This document shows, one piece after another, positions 45,017-52,685 of a stretch of 64,000 bases of DNA. The stretch comes from Poriferisodalis sp965237655. GTDB taxonomy: Bacteria; Actinomycetota; Acidimicrobiia; Acidimicrobiales; Poriferisodalaceae. The position numbers and the translations under genes were made by a program. Where the stretch lies: assembly GCF_965237655.1 (NCBI RefSeq), contig NZ_CBDEGB010000001.1, forward strand, positions 1,550,001-1,614,000. The letters are read 5' to 3'. Below the pieces are notes generated by a model. That model saw nothing but the letters and a program-made list of their open reading frames with translations. It did no database searches and was not told the origin of the DNA. How positions within the stretch are numbered: position 1 is the stretch's first letter; every line of letters starts with the position of its first letter.

Positions 45017-46096
45017 TCATGCCGTGTTCTCAGGTTTGTTGGCAGCGGTCCGGCGGTTGTGTTCGAGCCGTCGTGTTCGGGCTCGCTGGAGGCCCCGCCG
45101 GCGGGCCTCGCGGATCGTTTCTCCTCGTTGGTGGTGTTCGTCGTTGGGGGTGACGCAGCCGATCGCTTCGTGCAGTCGGACTTCGTTGTAGTCGATCCGG
45201 ATGCGCGCCGGCTCGGTGTCGGGCAGCGCCGGGTCGGTGATCGAGCACAGGTGGGGCCATTCGTGGGTGATGTGGCCGAAGAAGCTCTCGATCCAGGCTT
45301 GGCCGGTGGGTGTGCGGGGCCGGCCGTGGTGCTGGGCGATGGCCATCATCGCCATGCAGGCGCGGGTGTCGTGGCTGGTCATTGCCGGGCCGTTGTCGGA
45401 CACGGCGAGCAGGATCGGCCGGTCGGGGTCGTCGACGTCGAGATCGAGGCGGTCGTCGGCGGGCAGCTCGTCGAGGCCTTGGGCCACCAGCGCCTGGTCG
45501 AACACGACCCGCACTTGGGTGGAGGTCTCCTCGGTCGAGACCAGCGTGGCGGTCCAGCAGCGCGAGACCATGTCGACGATCGCGAGCACACAGCGCCGGG
45601 CCCGCCCGAAGCGGGTCACGTCCCAGACCCGGATCCGGTTCGGTTCCCAGACCAGCCAGTGCGGCCACGGTGTCCTCGGCCGCTTCGGCGCCGGTGCCCG
45701 CTCGGGCAGCACAAGCCCGTGAGCAGCGAGAACACGCCGCAACGTCGAGGGTGCCACCCACACCCTGTCCACATAGGAGCCACGGTGGGCGAGCTTGCGG
45801 TGTGATCGGTCGATTGGCCCCCACTCCTCGGCGACGACGAGGATCTCCGCGACCTCATCGGCCAGCAAGGCGTGCACCGGCGCGCCTGCGGGGGCCAGAT
45901 CGCACAGGGTGCCCAGCTCCCGCCGGCGGGCCCGCCAGCGGTGCACCCGGTCGTCGCAGACCTGCCACACGCCCGCAGCCCAAGTGTGTGAGAACCCGGC
46001 GGCAACGGCGTCGTCGACGGTGTTGAGGACCAGCTCTTTAGCCTCGGCGGGGACTCCTGCGGGGACCGGCCCGCTCAGTCCCAGCCGGATTTTCCC
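45017..46096 (-). CDS. IS3-family transposase OrfB (made by -1 frameshift from OrfA)
   Basis: About 359 residues read from the shift site. LGLSGPVPAGVPAEAKELVL opens it, followed by a helical segment and DRSHRKLAHRGSYVDRVWVA. The rve-type DDE domain then has RVWDVTRFGRARR, LAVSDNGPAMTSHDT and GQAWIESFFGHITHEWPHL, so the three catalytic acids are present. It has no good start codon of its own. It overlaps orfA in the -1 frame through a G-GGA-AAA heptamer (46090-46096), so it is expected as an OrfAB fusion. Confidence 0.88.
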   Translation of the reverse strand, partial: GKIRLGLSGPVPAGVPAEAKELVLNTVDDAVAAGFSHTWAAGVWQVCDDRVHRWRARRRELGTLCDLAPAGAPVHALLADEVAEILVVAEEWGPIDRSHRKLAHRGSYVDRVWVAPSTLRRVLAAHGLVLPERAPAPKRPRTPWPHWLVWEPNRIRVWDVTRFGRARRCVLAIVDMVSRCWTATLVSTEETSTQVRVVFDQALVAQGLDELPADDRLDLDVDDPDRPILLAVSDNGPAMTSHDTRACMAMMAIAQHHGRPRTPTGQAWIESFFGHITHEWPHLCSITDPALPDTEPARIRIDYNEVRLHEAIGCVTPNDEHHQRGETIREARRRGLQRARTRRLEHNRRTAANKPENTA

Positions 46097-46413
46097 CGCA
46101 CGATGGCCAACTCGATCGCCTGGGCCTTGACCGCCTCGGCGAGCCGGCCGATCTCCGCCTGGGCTTCTTCGAGCTCCCAGTTCCGCTCGGCAGCCGGCCG
46201 GCCCGGCCTGCGGGCCAGCGCCGCCAGCGCCGCGTCCTTCACCGTGCGACCGATGGTGATCACCGTCGACACATCGACCCCCCACCTCCGGGCAGCGTCG
46301 GCCTGGGCGACCGCTCCGCTCGTGACCTGCAAGCAGATCTCCCACATCGTCTCCGCGGACAGCCTCTTGGGTCGGCGCCGCCCCTCGCCGATCGTCATCT
46401 GATGCTCCTTCAC
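46075..46413 (-). CDS. IS3-family transposase OrfA
   Basis: A 112-residue DNA-binding protein. KRLSAETMWEICLQVTSGAV and AQADAARRWGVDVSTVITIG form the helix-turn-helix. A leucine/alanine-rich coiled segment (NWELEEAQAEIGRLAEAVKA) follows, ending VRGKSGWD. It carries the slippery heptamer near its 3' end. The ATG at 46411-46413 opens with MKEHQMTIGEGRRRPK. Confidence 0.88.
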   Translation of the reverse strand: MKEHQMTIGEGRRRPKRLSAETMWEICLQVTSGAVAQADAARRWGVDVSTVITIGRTVKDAALAALARRPGRPAAERNWELEEAQAEIGRLAEAVKAQAIELAIVRGKSGWD

Positions 46414-46481
46414 GCGTCAGCGAGAACACAACCAGACTTGGATCATTTATCAACCAACTCTCCGCGGCGAAATCAGACGCA

Positions 46482-46917
46482 ACGCAACACTGGTTTTCGG
46501 CGTCGATCACACTCGACGATGAACTGACGGTTGGTCAGGGTGTTGTTCTGCGGGTGTTGGTGCAGGTCAGAGACGGTGTGACCGCTTTGGCGTCGACGGG
46601 ACTTCGATGAGCCGAAACGCTGTGGGGGTGCTCGATGCCCGTGATGGCGTTTCGTCCCACATCGGTCTTCGTGTCTTCGTTTCAGCACTGTGCCGGTACA
46701 TGTTCTGCGAGCTGCGTTCATGCGCGTACACGCTGGTCAAGTCGTTCATTTCGCAAGCGGCTCGAAGATGAGGCCGGTCGTTTCGGATTAGGGCACGATG
46801 CACCGATGAGTTGCTGTGAGGATCGGAGAATCTCGGCGATTGAGGCCCGAAACGTTGACACGTCTAGAACGCGAAAAGCCTGATTTGCCCGGTTCCTCGT
46901 GCTCAAGGGAGTAAGCG
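46482..46917. other. 436-nt stretch without a supported gene
   Basis: Several short frames exist on both strands here but none has a ribosome-binding site, domain or coherent composition. The sequence may be decayed mobile DNA next to the IS3 element. I see no hairpin or repeat worth naming. Confidence 0.4.
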
Positions 46918-47214
46918 CTATCGGGTGCTTCCAACGGCAACCAACATCAGAATCACGAAGATCGCGACCCCAACGGCGACGACGGCGAGACCAACGCCGA
47001 AGCAGCCGCCGAATCCGGAGGCGACAGCGCTGCGTTGTTTCTCCGGCGGTGTTGTCGGTTTGCGAGCCGCTGACTCGAGTGGATCTGTTGCGCGCGTTGC
47101 TGGTTCGGATGTCGACGATTGACCGGGCGGCGGCGTAGCGCCGGTATAAGAACAACCGGCCTTGTGCCAACCATCGCGGCCTTCGCATTCAGGACACGTC
47201 GGCGTTTCGGTCAT
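46918..47214 (-). CDS. Small zinc-ribbon-like membrane-anchored protein
   Basis: A 98-residue protein. The N-terminus MTETPTCPECEGRDGWHKAG has a CxxC pair followed by a His and another Cys (HKAGCSYTG), resembling a small zinc ribbon. A Pro/Ser/Thr/Glu-rich linker leads to one C-terminal membrane helix (VGLAVVAVGVAIFVILMLVA). A GGAGG ribosome-binding site fixes the ATG at 47214. Function unknown. Confidence 0.65.
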   Translation of the reverse strand: MTETPTCPECEGRDGWHKAGCSYTGATPPPGQSSTSEPATRATDPLESAARKPTTPPEKQRSAVASGFGGCFGVGLAVVAVGVAIFVILMLVAVGSTR

Positions 47215-47216
47215 TC

Positions 47217-47615
47217 TTGATCCTCCACTCAATCGATGCAGTTAGGAATTGTCGCGCGACAACTTCTCATCGGGAGCGGCTGCCGGACCGAACGCTGTTC
47301 AAGGTTGGGTCGGCTGCGAAGTACATCCAGGCGCGCATCGACCAGTTTGCCAACACGAGCGCTGCTCCTGATCCGCGCCGGATCTTGTGGCTGTATCTGC
47401 CCCACCAGCCGTCGACGACGGCCGTTGTCCGGGAGTTGGAGCGCACGTTTCACCCGTTGCTCGATGACGCCGGTCACGCAGGTCCGCGCAGGGCCTCACG
47501 GGAACGCCAACCCGGCGGCATCGAATGGTTCGCCAAGTGCGTCGAATTCCTCGACACCGTCGCGGCCACCCTGGGTCTGGACATCGTCGCCCTCGACACC
47601 ACCGAAGTGACCTAG
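47217..47615 (+). CDS. Hypothetical protein, possibly 5'-truncated
   Basis: The frame reads a coherent protein from about residue 18: RERLPDRTLFKVGSAAKYIQ, ARIDQFANTSAAPDPRRILW, LYLPHQPSTTAVVRELERTF, and ending LDTVAATLGLDIVALDTTEV. The preceding residues are poor, and the TTG start has no ribosome-binding site. It is likely the remainder of a longer gene. The function is not recognised; the LFKVG...IQARI string is only loosely GIY-YIG-like. Confidence 0.4.
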   Translation: MILHSIDAVRNCRATTSHRERLPDRTLFKVGSAAKYIQARIDQFANTSAAPDPRRILWLYLPHQPSTTAVVRELERTFHPLLDDAGHAGPRRASRERQPGGIEWFAKCVEFLDTVAATLGLDIVALDTTEVT

Positions 47616-47633
47616 CGCCGCCGCCCGAGCGGT

Positions 47634-47978
47634 TCACACCTCGAGGTGAGCCCCCTTCAAGCACTTGTCGACGGCAGCCTTGATGCCTGTCCACTTGACG
47701 GGTGTCGCGAGGCGGGTGACAGTGTCGGTCGCAGCCGACCACGAGGTCTTCTTCTGTTCAATACCGAATCTGATGGGTGCCGACCGGTTTGGATTCCAGC
47801 TCTGGCTGCGCATTTCTCTGCGGGCGGGCTGGTTGACGCCGCCCCATGCGACCAGCAGACCTTGGTCGGCGTCTTGGCTACGCAGGCTTCCGTTCCGTAG
47901 TCCGTCCGGCCACAGCAGAAGCTGCTGACGCAATTCAAGGAGCGCCAACGCCGAGAACGGCGACGTCGTGATTGACAT
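47634..47978 (-). CDS. Hypothetical protein, possibly a rearranged fragment
   Basis: A 114-residue frame, MSITTSPFSALALLELRQQL to VKWTGIKAAVDKCLKGAHLEV. A segment around WPDGLRNGSLRSQDADQGLL followed by VAWGGVNQPARREMRSQS has coding-like character. It is back-to-back with the promoter of the XRE gene. I do not recognise a family, and the gene may be truncated. Confidence 0.4.
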   Translation of the reverse strand: MSITTSPFSALALLELRQQLLLWPDGLRNGSLRSQDADQGLLVAWGGVNQPARREMRSQSWNPNRSAPIRFGIEQKKTSWSAATDTVTRLATPVKWTGIKAAVDKCLKGAHLEV

Positions 47979-48000
47979 TATATGGCGAATTTCCTATACT
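47972..48000 (+). promoter_or_regulatory. Near-consensus housekeeping promoter of the XRE gene
   Basis: TTGACA (47972-47977), a 17-nt spacer, and TATACT (47995-48000) match the sigma-70-type consensus almost perfectly. The start codon is 24 nt further on, with GAGGAGGAGG between. A promoter this strong in a GC-rich genome suggests high or autorepressed expression. Confidence 0.8.
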
Positions 48001-48023
48001 GGTTCGCGAGGAGGAGGTCGCTG

Positions 48024-48314
48024 ATGCCACCCACATACGACGAAGTGGTCGCATCGCGCCGAGCACGCCTTGGTTCAGATGCCGTGGCGCAAGGCGAGAT
48101 CTTCGCGCAGGCATACAAGATTGCGCTTCAAGTCATGGACCTGCGCGAGAAGCACGGTCTGACCCAAGCCCAGCTGGCTCGACGCTGCAACATGAGCCAA
48201 GCGGACATCAGCCGGATCGAGCGCGGCTCGACCAGTCCGACGGCACGCACTCTGCAGCGGATCGCAGACGCACTCGACGCCGATCTGCGTCTCGTAGCCC
48301 GCGCCCCAGCTTGA
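48024..48314 (+). CDS. XRE-family helix-turn-helix protein, HigA/antitoxin-like
   Basis: A 96-residue protein. The helix-turn-helix is MDLREKHGLTQAQLARRCNM followed by SQADISRIERGSTSPTARTL, in the C-terminal half. An N-terminal helical extension (MPPTYDEVVASRRARLGSDA) resembles antitoxins that pair with RelE/HigB-type toxins. No toxin gene is adjacent on either side. The ATG at 48024 is chosen because GAGGAGGAGG lies 6-15 nt upstream. Confidence 0.82.
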   Translation: MPPTYDEVVASRRARLGSDAVAQGEIFAQAYKIALQVMDLREKHGLTQAQLARRCNMSQADISRIERGSTSPTARTLQRIADALDADLRLVARAPA

Positions 48315-48547
48315 ACCGTTCGCGGCCCACAGTTTCTGCAGCGTCGCCAGGTTGGCCGTCGACGGATAGCAAGGGTCCTGTCCGCCGCCCGCCGCCAGCT
48401 GCTCTCGAACGTGTCGGGTCTGCCAGCCTGTTCCTGGCGATCCGACGCAGCGGTTCCTTACTCGCCGGTTTCGCGTCTGGGCGAGGACTGGCAGTCATCA
48501 AGAAATACTGAGATTCCGCTAGCTCTGATGTGCCATCATCTCGCCTC

Positions 48548-50308
48548 ATGACGAATCACCGCATCCTCTCATTCGGCACTGAGACGTTTCGCCTCCCAGA
48601 AGCGGTCAGCCACAAGCGGATCGGTGGCAAGAAGTCCATGGAGGACGAAATCGGAGTTCTTCGAGCCGAGTTGCATCGAGTGTTCGATTTCATTGATGCC
48701 GTGCGGGGCTATCTGCCTGACGGCTACGAAGTAGCGCTCCACATGCATGAGCAGCTCAAGGAATCTCATGCGGCGCTGAGCGAGCAGCACCAGCAGATGG
48801 CCGCAGAGCATCGAGAGCTGAAGGATCGTGTCGTCGCGATGCGCGATGCGGCGATCCTGCAGGAGGTCGGCGTGTATGACTATCAGCATCCGATGGAGAA
48901 CTCTGACGAGTACAAGGACCGACTGAAAGCCGTCCGTGATGAGATCAAGGCGAGCGCCAAGGACGGCAGGGCCGTCGCGACCACGAAGAACAGGTGGACG
49001 GTGAACGACTCGGAGGCCAAGGGTCGCAAGATGATCAAGGACACGTCGAGGCTGCTGCTGAGGGCCTACAACAATGAGGCAGACATGCTGGTGGACAAGA
49101 TGCGGCCGTTCCGGCTTGACGCTTCCATTTCGCGGCTGGAGAAGTCTCGCAATGCCATCAACCGTCTCGGTGCGCAGCCGATGGAAATAGCGATCAGCGG
49201 TTCGTACCACGCTCTGCGCGTGAAGGAACTGGAGTTGGTCGCAGATTGGCTGCAGATGAGAGAGGGAGAGAAGGAGGCGGCCAAGGAGGAACGGGCACGC
49301 CTGCGTGAGGAGGCCAGGGCGCGTAAAGAGCTGGAAAACGAGAGGAAGCGTCTGGAGAAGGAACGCAATCACTATCTGGGCGTTCTGCGCAAGCTCCAGC
49401 AGCAAGACGACGACACCGGATCCAAGGCCGCCGAGATGGCAGAACTGAAAGAAAAGCTGGAAGAGCTGGATGTCTCAATGGAGTCGGTGGAACAGCGGGT
49501 CGCGAATGTCCGTGCCGGGCACGTCTATGTGATCTCCGACACCGGTTCACTCGGCGAGCGCATGGTCAAGATCGGCATGACACGCAGGCTCGATCCGATG
49601 GACCGGGTCAAGGAACTCGGCGACGCTTCAGTTCCCTTCGGATACGACCTGCACGCAATGATCTTCTCCGAAGACGCAGTGGACTTGGAGAAACGGCTGC
49701 ACGATCGGTTCGCCGGCCAGCGCGTCAACCTCGTGAACCGGCGGAGAGAGTTCTTCTATGCGACTCCGCAAGAAGTCCATGATGCCCTCAACGCAGAAGA
49801 CGGACTGGCTGTTGTGACCGAGTTCACCGACACGCCAGAAGCAGCCGAATGGCACGAATCCGAGAACACGCGACGAATGCGAGACGGTGCCTCCAACGGA
49901 AGCGCTCGGCGAGCTGCACCAGCTCTATCTCGCCGACGACCACGACGGCGCGATGGCAGCCCTGGACCGGTTCGCGGACATCTACAGCACCGGCCAGATA
50001 CCCGAGTTCAGCGACACCGTCGACACGTTCCTCGCCTGGCATGCCCAGATCCTCGACTGGCACCACACAGGACGGCCCAGCAACGGACGCATCGAGGGAA
50101 CGAACAACCTGCTCCAAGTCCTGCGACGCCGAGCCCACGGCTTCACCAACTACGCCAACTTCGAAGCCCGCGGCCTGCTACTAACCTGACCCCGCCGAGC
50201 CCAGCAGCCCGAATCCCAAAAAAAGACGAAGGCTCAGAGAGTTCTTCTATGCGACTCCGCAAGAAGTCCATGATGCCCTCAACGCAGAAGACGGACTGGC
50301 TGTTGTGA
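48548..50308 (+). CDS. DUF4041/T5orf172 GIY-YIG protein with IS-altered C-terminus
   Basis: From ATG 48548 the protein has a long helical, coiled-coil-rich region (about residues 30-320, including EQHQQMAAEHRELKDRVVAM and the charged EKEAAKEERARLREEARARK) as in DUF4041 proteins. A C-terminal GIY-YIG-type nuclease domain follows: GHVYVISDTGSLGERMVKIG, RRLDPMDRVKELGDAS, FSEDAVDLEKRLHDRF and RREFFYATPQEVHDALNAE. At 49900 the frame enters an ISL3 fragment, reads about 110 residues of out-of-frame IS sequence, and stops at 50308. The probable original tail (GHDAQVIQAT) survives after the second copy of the flanking duplication, near 50420. The nuclease domain is complete, so activity may persist. 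Confidence 0.8.
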   Translation: MTNHRILSFGTETFRLPEAVSHKRIGGKKSMEDEIGVLRAELHRVFDFIDAVRGYLPDGYEVALHMHEQLKESHAALSEQHQQMAAEHRELKDRVVAMRDAAILQEVGVYDYQHPMENSDEYKDRLKAVRDEIKASAKDGRAVATTKNRWTVNDSEAKGRKMIKDTSRLLLRAYNNEADMLVDKMRPFRLDASISRLEKSRNAINRLGAQPMEIAISGSYHALRVKELELVADWLQMREGEKEAAKEERARLREEARARKELENERKRLEKERNHYLGVLRKLQQQDDDTGSKAAEMAELKEKLEELDVSMESVEQRVANVRAGHVYVISDTGSLGERMVKIGMTRRLDPMDRVKELGDASVPFGYDLHAMIFSEDAVDLEKRLHDRFAGQRVNLVNRRREFFYATPQEVHDALNAEDGLAVVTEFTDTPEAAEWHESENTRRMRDGASNGSARRAAPALSRRRPRRRDGSPGPVRGHLQHRPDTRVQRHRRHVPRLACPDPRLAPHRTAQQRTHRGNEQPAPSPATPSPRLHQLRQLRSPRPATNLTPPSPAARIPKKDEGSESSSMRLRKKSMMPSTQKTDWLL

Positions 50309-50391
50309 CCGAGTTCACCGACACGCCAGAAGCAGCCGAATGGCACGAATCCGAGAACACGCGACGAATGCGAGACGGTGCCTCCAACGGA
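49745..50391 (+). repeat. 156-bp direct duplication flanking the ISL3 fragment
   Basis: 49745-49900 and 50236-50391 are identical over 156 bp and separated by 335 bp of ISL3 sequence. The repeated stretch encodes the last part of the GIY-YIG gene. The arrangement looks like a duplication created together with the IS fragment, not a normal 8-bp target duplication. Confidence 0.92.
49901..50235 (+). mobile_element. 3'-end fragment of ISL3 copy-1-type element
   Basis: 335 bp that match the transposase 3' end and terminal repeat of copy 1 (24956-26304) base for base wherever I compared, including the seven-base run in the terminal repeat that distinguishes copy 1 from copy 2. It contains the last 96 or so transposase codons (EALGELHQLYLADDHDGAMA onwards). 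The 5' end is missing, so it cannot move on its own. Confidence 0.92.
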
Positions 50392-51116
50392 CACGACGCC
50401 CAAGTGATCCAAGCAACCTGACCCCCGAACGGCCACTGAACCCATACGGGCGTTACCTCGCTCACCGAGGCGCCAGCACCAGAGCGCCGCATGTCGTCAA
50501 GAGCGACTACGACGGCAAGTTCACACCGAGCCACGACGCTCAGCGGCTCATCCTGAGCGCGATAAAGATGAACCCGGACGCGATGGTCGAGGTTGACCAG
50601 CCGTGCCAGAAGCCCGGCGTGGGGTCCCGGCCAGATAGTTTCTGCAGGTCAGACCCTACAAATCTGGCAGTGACCCTGAGCTCCACAAATCGACACGCTG
50701 AACTCCACAAACGAAATCGCGAACTCGCAGGTCAGAGAGGGTATCGCCCTCCACACAGTCCTACCCACGCTGGATTCGAGCTTGGGTACCCGACAGGCCA
50801 AAACGCAACACTCGCGGCGTCAGATTGAGGCACCAAGACGAGGAGTTCCTTCACGCGCGAGTGTTCCGATCGAGAACGGACCGAAGGGTTCGCCGCCACC
50901 GCAGGTTCCGCGAGCACAATTGTCACCGACACCACAGGCTGTTGGTGACCCATCCGTATAGCGCGCACAACCTCACGCGAAGCGACATCTAGAACCTTCA
51001 CCTTGAAGCTCGTTTTGGAGTTCTAACCAGTTGCCGATTCCGTTGCCTAAGGTTCCCTCCCCACCAACTTGACGATGCACGGAGACATCTTCGAGATGTA
51101 GTTAGTCTTGGAAGGC
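50392..51116. other. 725-nt stretch without a supported gene
   Basis: The first 30 nt complete the displaced 3' end of the GIY-YIG gene (stop near 50421). The remainder carries only short frames without motifs or ribosome-binding sites. One stretch (about 50440-50640, plus strand) has somewhat coding-like composition, but I cannot name it. Confidence 0.4.
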
Positions 51117-52685
51117 TCAACCCGCAGTTGCGGCAGTCCCCGACGCTGACGGAGGCGAATTTCGCCAGCTGGCGGCAACGTCCGGTAGCGAGTGCATCGT
51201 CGGCCCATCCGCAACCAAGCCAAAGCGTGAGCGCGGGAACAAACCATGCTCGCGTGCGGCTGCGAACATTTGCTTAAGCGTGCCCACGAGACTCTCCTCG
51301 GTGGGTCGGAAGTGCGTCAGCTCTTGGAACTCCATGTAGTCAAGAAGTAGACAGGGAACGTCAGTCTTTTCGAAAACGGAGAGGACTAGTCGACTGCAGG
51401 CCGACCGTTCCGGACCAAATAGTTCCTTGACGATCACGAGGCCGAAGACCTCGCGACCGGAACTGGAGAGTTCGCAGGGTTGCCCATCTGTGATGATGTC
51501 GATCGAGCTGCCAGATCGGAGGTGGTTGATCGATCCCTTCAGTTGGGCGGCAGCCTTCTTGACATGCTTGTCGGTAGTGGCCTTCTTGCGATCAATGCTA
51601 CGTTCAAGGCTCGCCTCGGTGACCGGGCTGTCCTTGGCCTGAATCAGCAGCACAGTCCCTTTAGTGGCCACAAGCACGTCCACGAATTCTCGTCCGTTGT
51701 CTGCTCGTACTGGGTTCCGGAAGACATCGTCATGGTTGAAGGCCCGATGCAGCCCTATCTCAATGTCAGGTTCATTCAAATCGCCCGGAGAGTCCTGGCC
51801 TTGTTCCTGCAAGTTGTCAACAGTCGGCATCTCAAGCAGGTTGATTCTGAGGGAGGCATCGTCTTCGGCTGTTGACCGAGTCCCAAACCACAAGATCATG
51901 TCGTCGTCGAACTGACGGGCGAACTCCAGGGTACCCGGCACGAATCGGATCGTGTTCACATAGTGTCGAAAGCGAGCGGCATCCGGGTTCTCGGCACGGA
52001 AGCCAACTAAAATCCGATTGTATTCGTCAAAGAAGTATATGTCGAACGAGTCCGACGACAGCACTTGCAAGAAATTGTGGGTCAACTCATCGTCGAAGAG
52101 CGGTGTCCGGATTACAAGCGGTTCATCGTGGTTATCGAAGAAAGCTGAAATCAAACCGAAAGTGTCCACATCACCAGCGCGCAGAGGGGCCAGGTAAAAG
52201 CGGAAAAATCTTCGCAACCGAGCTGTTACAGCGATTTCTCTCTTCGTTTTCACGATGAGAACCATACGGGAGGAGCCTGCGTCGCGCGTGGGCAGTATAC
52301 CGCCCTTGAAGTCCAGCAGTGCCTGTGAAAAAGCAGGATGGGTGACAGATTCGGGCCAACGCAAATAGGCCTGTAACTCGGGAGCATCGTCACCTGGCAC
52401 GAAGGCAGCACAAGGGATGTCGTCTCTGCCAACAGCGACCCGCATCATTGCCCCTGCGCGTGAGATAGTAGGGGTGACATTTCGGGTTTCCCGATCCACA
52501 CTCCGCAGGCAGTTGACGGCCCGCTCAGTCAGTCCTACACCCACTAGAGGCGGTTTCCTAGGAACCCCTAGATACAGCATCAATTCCGCATCGCGAGTTT
52601 GCCAATCTCCCTGAGCGTACCGGACCAGGACGTATTGGTTTGCGCTAGCGTATTTGAAGCACTCGTCGTGGATTCGAGTCATCAA
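51117..52685 (-). CDS. Nuclease-like protein with NERD/Mrr-type core
   Basis: A 522-residue protein. The C-terminal third has REFVDVLVATKGTVLLIQAK followed by DSPVTEASLERSIDRKK and a long helix KHVKKAAAQLKGSINHLRSG, the D...QAK pattern of NERD/Mrr-like PD-(D/E)XK nucleases. The N-terminal two thirds (FKYASANQYVLVRYAQGDWQ onwards) are unassigned and lower in GC than the surroundings, a sign of transfer. No partner genes are adjacent, so it may be a single-gene defence function or a solitary nuclease. Confidence 0.6.
   Translation of the reverse strand: MMTRIHDECFKYASANQYVLVRYAQGDWQTRDAELMLYLGVPRKPPLVGVGLTERAVNCLRSVDRETRNVTPTISRAGAMMRVAVGRDDIPCAAFVPGDDAPELQAYLRWPESVTHPAFSQALLDFKGGILPTRDAGSSRMVLIVKTKREIAVTARLRRFFRFYLAPLRAGDVDTFGLISAFFDNHDEPLVIRTPLFDDELTHNFLQVLSSDSFDIYFFDEYNRILVGFRAENPDAARFRHYVNTIRFVPGTLEFARQFDDDMILWFGTRSTAEDDASLRINLLEMPTVDNLQEQGQDSPGDLNEPDIEIGLHRAFNHDDVFRNPVRADNGREFVDVLVATKGTVLLIQAKDSPVTEASLERSIDRKKATTDKHVKKAAAQLKGSINHLRSGSSIDIITDGQPCELSSSGREVFGLVIVKELFGPERSACSRLVLSVFEKTDVPCLLLDYMEFQELTHFRPTEESLVGTLKQMFAAAREHGLFPRSRFGLVADGPTMHSLPDVAASWRNSPPSASGTAATAG

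Larger units (their letters stand above)
44973..46481 (-). mobile_element. IS3-family insertion sequence with orfA/orfB
   Basis: About 1.5 kb bounded by long imperfect inverted ends. Both outer ends read TG(T/C)GTCTGA(C/T)T and both extend inward through a CCGCGGAGA block, AAATGA.CCAAGTC and TGTGTTCTC-like sequence. It contains orfA and orfB in overlapping frames. I found no convincing target-site duplication, so the exact ends may be off by a few bases. The element at 60.7-62.2 kb has related ends. Confidence 0.85.

Noticed and set aside
45059..45805. 248-codon plus-strand open frame opposite the IS3 transposase
   Set aside because: Shadow of the DDE-domain gene on the minus strand.
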